Source of the DNA: Modestobacter sp.
GTDB lineage: Bacteria; Actinomycetota; Actinomycetes; Mycobacteriales; Geodermatophilaceae
Assembly: GCA_025965775.1 (NCBI GenBank)
Contig: JAOPWG010000439.1
Span: 1-6,603 of the forward strand
Direction: 5' to 3'
DNA: 6,603 nt
In this document: piece by piece, positions 1-5,420 of the stretch
Position numbering within the stretch: the first letter of the stretch is position 1
Layout: every line of letters starts with the position of its first letter
The notes under the pieces: generated by a model
Seen by the model: the letters and a program-made list of their open reading frames with translations, nothing else
Databases searched by the model: none
What the model was told of the DNA's origin: nothing
Made by a program: the position numbers and the translations under genes

Positions 1-125
1 CGCTGGCCGGGCTGCTGCGGCGGCTGCCGGCCGCCCTCCGCCAGCGGCGGCCGGTTCCGGCCGAGGTCGAGCGGCGGTTCGCCACCGCCCAGCGGCCGCT
101 GGCGCAGTTCAGCAGCGAGCGCTAG
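1..125 (+). CDS. 3' end of a CDS, possibly a family 2 glycosyltransferase (5' part outside window)
   Basis: Only the last 40 codons are present, read in the frame beginning at base 3 and ending with TAG at 123-125. Nearly every codon ends in G or C, as in the other genes here, which supports real coding. The tail contains LRRLPAALRQRRPVPAEVE, a basic stretch with an RRPVP(A/P)xVE pattern that I recall from the C-termini of actinobacterial GT2-type glycosyltransferases. No catalytic motif is in view, so the product is a weak guess. A glycosyltransferase would fit with the nearby pyruvyl transferase-family gene, since both act on surface polysaccharides. The stop codon shares the palindrome CTAG with the stop of the convergent ferredoxin gene. 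Confidence 0.6.
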   Translation, partial: LAGLLRRLPAALRQRRPVPAEVERRFATAQRPLAQFSSER

Positions 126-310
126 TCGACCAGCTGCGGGGCACCCGTCGGACACGCGCGCACGGCCGTCTCCACCGCTGCCGGATCGCCGGGCTCGGGC
201 TGCCGCACGTGGACCGCGCCGTCGTCGTCCAGCTCGAACACCTCGGGCGCCTCCATCTCGTACACGCCGGAGCCCATGCAGCGTTCCCGGTCGACCACCA
301 CCCGGGTCAT
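122..310 (-). CDS. Small [3Fe-4S]-type ferredoxin lacking one cluster cysteine
   Basis: This 62-residue protein belongs to the small actinobacterial ferredoxins that pass single electrons to cytochromes P450 in the cytoplasm. The family features are an N-terminal VVVDRERCMGSG segment (residues 4-15), the APEVFELDDDG segment (21-31) and the C-terminal ACPTGA (52-57). The family's usual ligands are C-x5-C near the N-terminus plus the Cys of the CP motif. Here Cys11 and Cys53 are present, but the middle ligand is Tyr17 (codon TAC at 262-260, one base from TGC). With only two cysteines, a normal 3Fe-4S cluster is doubtful. The start is ATG with a G-run (319-315) just upstream. An apparent P450 C-terminal relic ends 10 bp upstream. 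Its stop (TAG, 124-122) overlaps the stop of the convergent upstream gene. The family assignment is firm; function is uncertain. Confidence 0.88.
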   Translation of the reverse strand: MTRVVVDRERCMGSGVYEMEAPEVFELDDDGAVHVRQPEPGDPAAVETAVRACPTGAPQLVD

Positions 311-320
311 CGGACCCCCG

Positions 321-401
321 TCAGCCGGCCGGCAGCCGCTTGCGGCCGTTGACGAACGAGGACTGCAGCCGGGCGGGCGCCCCCAGAAGGTGCGCGGTCG
401 A
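321..401 (-). pseudogene. Probable relic of a cytochrome P450 C-terminus
   Basis: On the minus strand a stop-free stretch ends in TGA at 323-321, only 10 bp before the ferredoxin ATG. Its last residues read RLQSSFVNGRKRLP followed by AG. From memory this matches the C-terminal strand of many actinobacterial P450s (pattern RLxSNFxNGxKxLPVR). About 24 of the last 26 codons end in G or C, while second positions are much less GC-rich, which is the coding signature of the other genes here. There is no ATG, GTG or TTG start in this frame, and no heme-binding FGxGxHxCxG or ExxR motif nearby, so only the tail remains. The frame happens to be that of the pyruvyl transferase gene upstream, separated from it by that gene's own TGA (434-432) and a proline-rich stretch. 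P450-ferredoxin gene pairs with this spacing are common in actinobacteria. The identification rests on a short match recalled from memory. Confidence 0.5.
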
Positions 402-431
402 CGGCGGCGGGGGCCGGCTCCGGCGAGGGAC

Positions 432-1301
432 TCAGCGCCCCAGCTGCCGGGTGAACCAGTCGCGGGCCTCGGCGACCCCCGCGCGCCCCCGCCGCTGGGC
501 CGCAGCGATCGGGCCGCCCAGGGTCCCGGACAGGGCGTGCTCCAAGGCGGCGTCCAACGCGTACGGGTCGATCTCCGCCGCGGTCAGGACCAGCGGCCAG
601 CCCAACGCCGCGGCCTGGGCGCTGACCTTGGCGCCGCCGGCGACCGGGTCGCAGGCGATGACCGGCACCCCGTGCGCCAGGCCGAGCACCAGCGCGTGCA
701 GCCGCATGCTCAGCACCACGTCGGCCCGCCGGACCAACGCCTCGACCTGCGAGGGGAAGCGGTCGTACTGCTTCTCGTACAGGTCCATGTCCAGCTCGAA
801 CCACGGCAGCGCCCGCGTCTTCAGCCAGTCCTCGACCACGGCGCGCACCCGCTCGGACCGGCTGCGGGCGCCGTACTCCTGCTGGGCCGGCGCGAAGGCC
901 ACCGCCAGCACCGGGACGTCGGGCGTCGTCGTCGCCACCGCGAGGTCCGGCCGGGCCACGCCGGGCCCGTCGCGCTCCCACACCTCGTCGAAGAACGCCC
1001 GGGCCCCGTCATCGACCACCGACACGTTGACCGCCCACCGCTGCGCACCGGCGAAGGCGCTGGTCAGCTCACGCAGCACCGGGACGTCGGAGAGCGGACC
1101 GCTGAGGAAGACCAGGTGGGTGAACTCCGCCGGGTCGAGCTCCCGCCAGTCCGGCCCACGCTGGAGGTAGGGCGCCCAGGCGACGGAGTGGTCGATCCCC
1201 AGCTCGCGGAGCCAGCCGACGACGACGTCGGCCCCCAGCTCGTCGCCGATGGTCGCGATGACCTCGTCGAAGCTGAACCACCCGGCGACCAGGACACGCA
1301 T
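432..1301 (-). CDS. Polysaccharide pyruvyl transferase family protein (CsaB/WcaK-like)
   Basis: The 289-residue product fits the polysaccharide pyruvyl transferase family (PF04230), whose members transfer pyruvate from phosphoenolpyruvate onto sugars of cell-surface polysaccharides as ketals. The N-terminal part has an IGDELGADVVVGWLRELG segment (residues 18-35), like the family's (N)xGDxxi...l motif. The C-terminal half has the hallmark RADVVLSMRLHALVLGLAHG (192-211), then VPVIACDP and a conserved-type Lys at 225. In CsaB-like proteins the equivalent run is SxRLHxLxxA...P...YdpK. It has no signal peptide or membrane segment, so it should be cytoplasmic. It is somewhat short for the family (often 330-400). 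The ATG at 1301 is preceded by a GGGAGG ribosome site about 8 bases upstream. It is transcribed divergently from the VOC gene. The exact acceptor sugar cannot be told, and some family members have other or unknown functions. Confidence 0.78.
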   Translation of the reverse strand: MRVLVAGWFSFDEVIATIGDELGADVVVGWLRELGIDHSVAWAPYLQRGPDWRELDPAEFTHLVFLSGPLSDVPVLRELTSAFAGAQRWAVNVSVVDDGARAFFDEVWERDGPGVARPDLAVATTTPDVPVLAVAFAPAQQEYGARSRSERVRAVVEDWLKTRALPWFELDMDLYEKQYDRFPSQVEALVRRADVVLSMRLHALVLGLAHGVPVIACDPVAGGAKVSAQAAALGWPLVLTAAEIDPYALDAALEHALSGTLGGPIAAAQRRGRAGVAEARDWFTRQLGR

Positions 1302-1422
1302 GCCCCCACCCTCCCAGTGGCACCGGCCGCCCTCCGAGAGGGGCCCGGGAACGCCCCGGCGCCCTCCCTGGTTGACCGGATCGACCGGCGGAGTGACCGG
1401 TCACCGACTGCAGGAGGACGAC
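1302..1422. promoter_or_regulatory. Divergent intergenic region with a palindrome and GACCGG repeats
   Basis: These 121 bases separate the ATG of the minus-strand pyruvyl transferase-family gene from the GTG of the plus-strand VOC gene, so promoters for both should lie here or overlap the genes. A perfect 12-bp palindrome, GTGACCGGTCAC, occupies 1393-1404, eight bases before the VOC ribosome site. GACCGG occurs three times, at 1374-1379, 1383-1388 and 1395-1400; the last is inside the palindrome. A TTGACC at 1372-1377 resembles a -35 box, but no convincing -10 box follows at normal spacing. The position would suit a repressor operator for the VOC gene and perhaps nhaA. The regulator is unknown. 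Confidence 0.45.
1412..1417 (+). promoter_or_regulatory. Ribosome binding site that sets the VOC gene start
   Basis: AGGAGG lies five bases before the GTG at 1423. The open frame extends further upstream to an ATG at 1249, but that extension runs through the divergent promoter region and antisense to the neighbouring gene, with no family-like sequence. The GTG is therefore preferred. Confidence 0.75.
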
Positions 1423-1938
1423 GTGAGCACCCCCCCGACCACCGCCAGCCCGGACCCGGCGGAGCTCGCCGAGCAGCGGGGCCGCATCCGCGCCGCGCAC
1501 CTGCGCCCGGGCGGGGAGCGCCCCACGTCCACCGCTCGCGGCCTGCACCACACCGCGCTGATCAGCAGCGACGTGGAGACCACGATCCGCTTCTACCAGG
1601 ACGTGCTCGGTTTCCCGCTCACCGAGCTGATCGAGAACCGCGACTACCCGGGCTCCTCGCACTTCTTCTTCGACATCGGCAACGGCAACCTGCTGGCCTT
1701 CTTCGACTTCCCCGGGCTGGACGTCGGCCCGTACGCCGAGGTGCTCGGCGGCCTGCACCACGTGGCGATCAGCGTCGAGCCGCAGCGCTGGGAGGCGCTG
1801 GTCGGGAAGCTGACCGAGGCCGGGGTTGAGCACGTCGTGCACAGCGGCGTCTCGGTCTACTTCCGCGACCCCGACGGCGCCCGGATCGAGCTCATCGCCG
1901 ACCCGCTGGGCGAGATGTACGGGGAACACGTCCTCTGA
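1423..1938 (+). CDS. VOC family protein (glyoxalase/bleomycin resistance/dioxygenase fold)
   Basis: This is a 171-residue protein with a single vicinal-oxygen-chelate domain made of two beta-alpha-beta-beta-beta modules. Module one starts at GLHHTALISSDVE (residues 40-52), followed by the helix TTIRFYQDVLGFPL (53-66), and ends in the strand GNGNLLAFFDFPG. Module two starts at LHHVAISV (111-118) and ends with the typical VYFRDPDGARIELI (145-158). Likely metal ligands are His43, His113 and Glu156; the module-one acidic position is less clear because LLAFFDF takes the place of the common glutamate-containing strand. About 40 residues at the N-terminus are polar, charged and Pro-rich, ahead of the fold. 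Members include glyoxalases, extradiol dioxygenases and drug-binding proteins, and the substrate cannot be predicted here. The gene is followed 54 bp later by nhaA in the same direction, so they may be co-transcribed. Confidence 0.88.
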   Translation: MSTPPTTASPDPAELAEQRGRIRAAHLRPGGERPTSTARGLHHTALISSDVETTIRFYQDVLGFPLTELIENRDYPGSSHFFFDIGNGNLLAFFDFPGLDVGPYAEVLGGLHHVAISVEPQRWEALVGKLTEAGVEHVVHSGVSVYFRDPDGARIELIADPLGEMYGEHVL

Positions 1939-1981
1939 GCTGCCGGTTGCCTCCCGGCTGACGCCATCACCGCTCCATCCC

Positions 1982-1988
1982 GAGGAGG
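1982..1988 (+). promoter_or_regulatory. Ribosome binding site of nhaA
   Basis: GAGGAGG ends four bases before the GTG at 1993. It supports this GTG over later start codons such as the ATG within RLYMGTEAGG, which would remove the 25-residue N-terminal tail. The 54-base gap between the VOC stop and nhaA otherwise holds only a weak 5-bp inverted repeat (1942-1946 with 1954-1958) and no obvious promoter or terminator. Confidence 0.65.
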
Positions 1989-1992
1989 CCCT

Positions 1993-3372
1993 GTGGTCCA
2001 GCCACCCCGACCGGGCCCGCCGCTGCGGGTCAGCGTCCCCACGCTCTCGCCGTCCTCCCGCCTGTACATGGGCACCGAGGCCGGTGGGTCGGCGCTTCTG
2101 CTCGTGGGCACGCTGTGCGCCCTGGCCTGGGCCAACTCGCCGTGGTCGGGGGGCTACGAGTCCTTCTGGACGACCACTGCCTCGTTCGGGGTCGGTGACG
2201 TGGTCCTGTCGATGGACCTGCGCCACTGGGTCAACGACGCGGCCATGGCACTGTTCTTCCTCGTCGTCGGCCTGGAGATCACCCGTGAGGTGGCCACCGG
2301 CGAGCTGGGCAACCGGCGCGCGGTGGCCGCGCCGGCGCTCGGCGCGATCGGCGGGCTGGCCGTGCCCGCGTTGCTGTACCTGGCGGTCAACCACTCCGGC
2401 CCGGCCAGCAGCGGCTGGGGCATCGTGATGAGCACCGACACCGCCTTCACCCTGGGCGTGCTGGCCCTGTTCGGACCTCGCTGCCCGGACCGGCTGCGGC
2501 TGTTCCTGCTGACCCTGGCCATCGTCGACGACATCGGCGCGATCGGCGTGATGGCGCTGTTCTACACCGATGCGATCGCCCTCCCGGCGCTGCTGGTCGC
2601 CCTGGTGCTGGTCGCCGTCCTCGTGGTGATGCGCTGGATGGGCGTGTGGCGGTTGACCCCCTACGTGCTGGTCGGGGTGGCGCTGTGGCTGGCCGTGCAC
2701 CAGTCCGGGGTGCACGCGACCCTCGCCGGGGTGATCCTCGGCCTGGTCGTGCCGGCGCGCCCCCCGTCGCGGCGCGAGATCGAGCGCACCGAAGCGTTCG
2801 GCCGGGCGCTGCGTGAGGCGCCCGACGCCCAGCGTGCGCGGCTGACCGGCCTGGCGGTGGCGGCGACGGTGCCGGCCAACGCGCGGCTGCAGGAGTCCCT
2901 GCACCGCTGGACGGCCTACCTCGTGGTGCCGGTGTTCGGGTTGGCCAACGCCGGTGTGCGGCTGGACGGTGAGGCGCTGCGGGCCGCGGCCGGCTCGCCG
3001 GTGACGTTGGGTGTGCTGCTCGGACTGGTGGTGGGCAACGCCGTCGGCATCACCGCCGGCACGTTCGTCGCACTGCGCACCGGCTGGGGCGTGCTGCCCG
3101 GCGGAGTGCGGTGGTCGCACCTGATGGCCGGGGCCACGCTGGCCGGGATCGGCTTCACCATCTCGCTGTTCATCACCGACCTGGCCTTCGACGACCCACT
3201 GCTGCGCGAGCAGGCCAAGATCGGCATCCTCGCCGGGTCGCTCATCGCAGCGGTCCTGGGCACCCTCCTGCTGCGGTTCCTCGGCGAGCGGTTCCCGCTG
3301 TGCACGCCGGAGGCGGAGTCAGCCCGGACCCTGCCGCCCCGCCCCTGGCTCGAGCCGCGCATCCCCGCCTGA
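1993..3372 (+). CDS. nhaA: Na+/H+ antiporter NhaA
   Basis: This 459-residue integral membrane protein exchanges cytoplasmic Na+ (or Li+) for external H+ for pH and salt homeostasis. It aligns through its whole length with E. coli NhaA (about 390 residues), with a longer polar N-terminus (1-25) and a Pro/Arg-rich C-terminal tail (about 435-459). Landmarks are HWVNDAAMALFFLVVGLEITRE (78-99), STDTAFTLGVLALFG (147-161, Asp149 = E. coli Asp133), LAIVDDIGAI (175-184, Asp179/Asp180 = the essential Asp163/Asp164), SGVHATLAGVILG (238-250, His241 = pH-related His225), GLANAGV (316-322) and GIGFTISLFITDLAF. The conserved GK of E. coli (Lys300, in GKPLGI) is GNAVGI here, giving Asn349. The protein stands alone, whereas many actinobacterial NhaAs carry a C-terminal thioredoxin domain; a matching DsbA-like gene faces it and overlaps its 3' end by 54 bp. 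Confidence 0.95.
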   Translation: MVQPPRPGPPLRVSVPTLSPSSRLYMGTEAGGSALLLVGTLCALAWANSPWSGGYESFWTTTASFGVGDVVLSMDLRHWVNDAAMALFFLVVGLEITREVATGELGNRRAVAAPALGAIGGLAVPALLYLAVNHSGPASSGWGIVMSTDTAFTLGVLALFGPRCPDRLRLFLLTLAIVDDIGAIGVMALFYTDAIALPALLVALVLVAVLVVMRWMGVWRLTPYVLVGVALWLAVHQSGVHATLAGVILGLVVPARPPSRREIERTEAFGRALREAPDAQRARLTGLAVAATVPANARLQESLHRWTAYLVVPVFGLANAGVRLDGEALRAAAGSPVTLGVLLGLVVGNAVGITAGTFVALRTGWGVLPGGVRWSHLMAGATLAGIGFTISLFITDLAFDDPLLREQAKIGILAGSLIAAVLGTLLLRFLGERFPLCTPEAESARTLPPRPWLEPRIPA

Positions 3373-3888
3373 CCGGCCGGCCGCGGCGGCCACCGCGCGC
3401 CGGAGCGCACCCAGCTCCGGCCGCCCGGAGAAGAGCTCGCCGTCGATGAAGATCGTCGGAGTGCCGGGCACGTCGGCGGTCATCCCCGCGGCGAAGTCGG
3501 CCTCCACCTTGTCCCCGAAGGGCTGGGCGGCCTCCCCCACCAGCCGGTCGCCGGCCAGGCCGAGCTCCTCGCCGTAGGCGCGCAGGTCGGCGTCGGAGAG
3601 CCGGGCCTGCCGGTCGAACAGCAGCTCGTGCATCTCCCAGAAGGCGCCCTGCGCGGCCGCCGCCTCGGCCGCCAGCGCGGCGGTCAGCGCGTACGGGTGG
3701 AGGTCGGGCAGCGGGTAGTTGCGGAACACCAGGCGGACCTGCCCGCCGGACTCGGCCACGAGCCGGCGCAGCACCGGCGCGGCGGCCGCGCAGTACGGGC
3801 ACTCGTAGTCGCCGTACTCCAGCACGGTCACCGGTGCGTCCGGGTCGCCGAGGACGTGGTCGTCGGCCCGCACGTCCAGCCCGCTCAC
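3319..3888 (-). CDS. DsbA-family thiol-disulfide oxidoreductase (Thioredoxin_4 type)
   Basis: The 189-residue product is a DsbA/thioredoxin_4 domain protein that would make, break or shuffle disulfides. The entry sequence DDHVLGDPDAPVTVLEYGDYECPYC (9-33) ends in the active-site CPYC at 30-33. A helical insertion follows (about 67-122, including GAFWEMHELLFDRQ), then the cis-proline loop VPGTPTIFIDG (140-150, Pro144). There is no signal peptide or lipobox, so it is predicted cytoplasmic. The start is GTG with GAGGAG nine bases upstream; that site overlaps the stop of the GNAT gene, 13 bp away, so the two genes are probably co-translated. The tail after residue 171 is Gly/Arg-rich and not part of the fold. 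Its last 54 bases overlap the end of nhaA on the other strand. The sequence is very like the thioredoxin domain fused to NhaA in many actinobacteria. Confidence 0.9.
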   Translation of the reverse strand: MSGLDVRADDHVLGDPDAPVTVLEYGDYECPYCAAAAPVLRRLVAESGGQVRLVFRNYPLPDLHPYALTAALAAEAAAAQGAFWEMHELLFDRQARLSDADLRAYGEELGLAGDRLVGEAAQPFGDKVEADFAAGMTADVPGTPTIFIDGELFSGRPELGALRRAVAAAAGRSGGDARLEPGAGRQGPG

Positions 3889-3897
3889 CGCAGCGAT

Positions 3898-3903
3898 CTC
3901 CTC
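3898..3903 (-). promoter_or_regulatory. Ribosome binding site of the DsbA-like gene, overlapping the GNAT stop codon
   Basis: Reading the minus strand, GAGGAG starts inside the TGA stop (3904-3902) of the upstream acetyltransferase gene and lies nine bases before the GTG at 3888. It fixes the start of the DsbA-like gene at that GTG and suggests translational coupling between the two genes. Confidence 0.65.
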
Positions 3904-4195
3904 ACCGCTCCCCGGAGGTGTCGACCAGATCACGGTACTCGGGGTGCCGCTCGATCCAGCCCTGCACGAACGGGCACAACGGGACGACGGTCCCCCCGGC
4001 GCGGCGGACGTCGTCCAGCGCGCCCCGGACCAGCCGACTGCCCAGCCCCGAGTGCTCCTCGCTGTCGTCGACCTCGGTGTGGGTGAACACCACCTGGTTC
4101 CCGCGGCGCTGGTACGCGGCCACGCCCAGCAGTCGGTCGCCGTCCCGGAGCTCGTACCGGCTGTTCTCCGGGGAGTCGGACACGGTCGGTTCCAT
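3902..4195 (-). CDS. Small GNAT-fold N-acetyltransferase (Acetyltransf_CG / NATD1-like)
   Basis: This 97-residue protein matches the short GNAT subfamily PF14542 (bacterial YjdJ-like and animal NATD1 proteins). Characteristic segments are the strand NQVVFTHTEVDD (33-44), the shortened acetyl-CoA loop EEHSGLGSRLVRGALDDVRRAG (46-67) and the C-terminal signature VVPLCPFVQGWIERHPEY (70-87). The usual Q/R-x-x-G-x-G/A loop starts with Glu47 here (E-x-x-G-x-G). About 95-100 residues is the normal size, so it is complete. The family is predicted to bind acetyl-CoA, but its physiological substrates are mostly unknown. ATG at 4195 has only a weak purine-rich stretch in front (GACGAG). It lies 46 bp downstream of galK, beyond a strong hairpin, and 13 bp before the DsbA-like gene, with which it probably forms a unit. 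Confidence 0.88.
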   Translation of the reverse strand: MEPTVSDSPENSRYELRDGDRLLGVAAYQRRGNQVVFTHTEVDDSEEHSGLGSRLVRGALDDVRRAGGTVVPLCPFVQGWIERHPEYRDLVDTSGER

Positions 4196-4212
4196 GGCTC
4201 GTCGAACGTCCC

Positions 4213-4238
4213 CCGCCCGGGTGGCTGTTCCCGGGCGG
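4213..4238 (-). terminator. Hairpin between galK and the GNAT gene, possible terminator
   Basis: A perfect 9-bp GC-rich inverted repeat (CCGCCCGGG at 4213-4221 and CCCGGGCGG at 4230-4238) with an 8-base loop begins three bases after the galK stop codon. No T-run follows on the minus strand; the next bases are GGGGACG. It could be a U-less actinobacterial terminator, an mRNA 3' stabiliser or an attenuator before the GNAT-DsbA genes. Confidence 0.6.
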
Positions 4239-4241
4239 CGG

Positions 4242-5420
4242 TCAGGACAGCCGGCGGGCCGCCGGGCCGGAGGTGACTGCCAGGGTCACCGGGGTGGTCA
4301 GCCCGCGCTCCCGGCAGGCGGCGACGACCGCTGCCTGGACGTCGGCCACGGCCCGCTCGGGCACCAGCGCGATCGCCGAGCCGCCGAACCCGCCGCCGGT
4401 CATCCGGGCGCCGAGCGCACCGGCGGCGGTCGCGGCCGCCACCACCGTGTCCAGCTCGACGGCGGACACCTCGTAGTCGTCGCGCAGCGAGGCGTGCGAG
4501 GCGTCCAGCAGCGGGCCGCACTCGGCCACCCGGCCGGCCCGGACCAGGGCCACCAGCTCGTCGACCCGGGCGATCTCGCTGACCACGTGCCGGGCCCGGG
4601 CCCGCAGCCGGGGATCGGTCAGCCGCTCCACGTCGGCTGCGGTGACCTCGCCCAGGGTGCTGACGCCGAGGATCCCGGCGGCCTCCTCGCAGTCCCGGCG
4701 GCGCTGTCCGTACTGCCCGTCGGCCAGCGCATGCCGGACCCGGGTGTCGATGACCAGCAGCTTCAGGCCGGCCTCGGCCAGGCCCAGCGGGACCGGCCGG
4801 GTGCTGCCGTCCCGGAAGTCGATGAGCAGCGCGGCGCCGTCGGCGGCCAGCATCGCGACGGTCTGGTCCATGCCGCCGGTGGCCGCGCCGACGACCTCGT
4901 TCTCCGCCCGGATGGCGGCATCGACCAGCAGCTGGCGGAGCGCCGGGTCCTCGGGGCGCCCGGCCAGCTCGACAGCCGCCAGGCCCACCGCACACTCCAG
5001 GGACGCCGAGCTGGACAGCCCGGCGCCCAGCGGCACGTCACTGCTGACCGCGAGGTCCATGCCCGGCACCTCGATGCCGGCCTGCTGGAGCGCCCACAGC
5101 ACGCCCGCGGCGTAGGCAGCCCAGCCCGTCACGCCCCCCGGGCCCAGGTCGGACAACCGGCCCTCGAACGGCTCGGCGTCGGGGTCGTCGCTGGCCAGCC
5201 GGACCCGGTCGTCGTCGCGGGCCCGCACCGCGGCCGCGGTGACCCGGGTCAGCGCCATGGGCAGGCAGCGGCCGCCGTTGTAGTCGACGTGCTCGCCGAT
5301 CAGGTTGACCCGGCCAGGCGCGGTCCACACGCCGTCGGGCTCGGCCCCCCAGGTCCGGGCCAGCTCGGCCACGGCCCGGTCCGCCGGGCCCTGCTCCGCC
5401 CGGGTCTGCTCGCGGTTCAC
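4242..5420 (-). CDS. galK: Galactokinase
   Basis: The 392-residue enzyme phosphorylates alpha-D-galactose at C1 with ATP, the first committed step of the Leloir pathway, in the cytoplasm. It is a GHMP kinase of normal length. The galactokinase signature APGRVNLIGEHVDYNGG lies at residues 34-50, the phosphate-binding loop PLGAGLSSSASLE at 130-142, the catalytic-base motif GGMDQ at 182-186 (Asp185, equivalent to Asp174 in E. coli), and the third GHMP motif ARMTGGGFGGSAIAL at 338-352. Arg37 in GRVNLIGEH is the expected catalytic-site arginine. The start is GTG at 5420, whose GTGA overlaps the TGA of galT by four bases, so translation is probably coupled. A GAGGTG ribosome site lies within the galT end. 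A hairpin follows the stop codon. No anomaly was seen. Confidence 0.97.
   Translation of the reverse strand: MNREQTRAEQGPADRAVAELARTWGAEPDGVWTAPGRVNLIGEHVDYNGGRCLPMALTRVTAAAVRARDDDRVRLASDDPDAEPFEGRLSDLGPGGVTGWAAYAAGVLWALQQAGIEVPGMDLAVSSDVPLGAGLSSSASLECAVGLAAVELAGRPEDPALRQLLVDAAIRAENEVVGAATGGMDQTVAMLAADGAALLIDFRDGSTRPVPLGLAEAGLKLLVIDTRVRHALADGQYGQRRRDCEEAAGILGVSTLGEVTAADVERLTDPRLRARARHVVSEIARVDELVALVRAGRVAECGPLLDASHASLRDDYEVSAVELDTVVAAATAAGALGARMTGGGFGGSAIALVPERAVADVQAAVVAACRERGLTTPVTLAVTSGPAARRLS

Noticed and set aside
324..333. Perfect 10-bp palindrome GCCGGCCGGC just upstream of the ferredoxin gene
   Set aside because: It lies within the coding-like relic (the codons for Pro-Ala-Gly) and is a simple GC-only palindrome common in such DNA, so there is little reason to call it an operator.
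324..434. Stop-codon readthrough or selenocysteine extension of the pyruvyl transferase-family gene
   Set aside because: The frame continues for 36 codons past TGA (434-432), but the first ten are Pro/Arg low-complexity and the rest looks like a P450 tail rather than a part of this family. No recoding element was recognised; coincidence of frame is simpler.
1249..1422. N-terminal extension of the VOC frame to an upstream ATG
   Set aside because: It lies over the start of the divergent gene and the promoter region, and has no matching family sequence. The GTG at 1423 has an ideal ribosome site.
276..1829. Plus-strand open frame of 517 codons
   Set aside because: It runs antisense to the ferredoxin and pyruvyl transferase-family genes and out of frame through the VOC gene. 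Its product is Arg/Pro/Gly-rich with no family-like sequence, as expected from a GC-rich shadow frame.
1069..3120. Minus-strand open frame of 683 codons
   Set aside because: It is antisense to the VOC gene and nhaA, and the product is a His/Gln/Arg/Gly-rich shadow. Both plus-strand genes have clear homology and ribosome sites.
3889..4995. Upstream extension of the DsbA-like frame to 558 residues
   Set aside because: The extension crosses the GNAT gene and galK out of frame and has shadow composition. The GTG at 3888 with its GAGGAG site is the sensible start.
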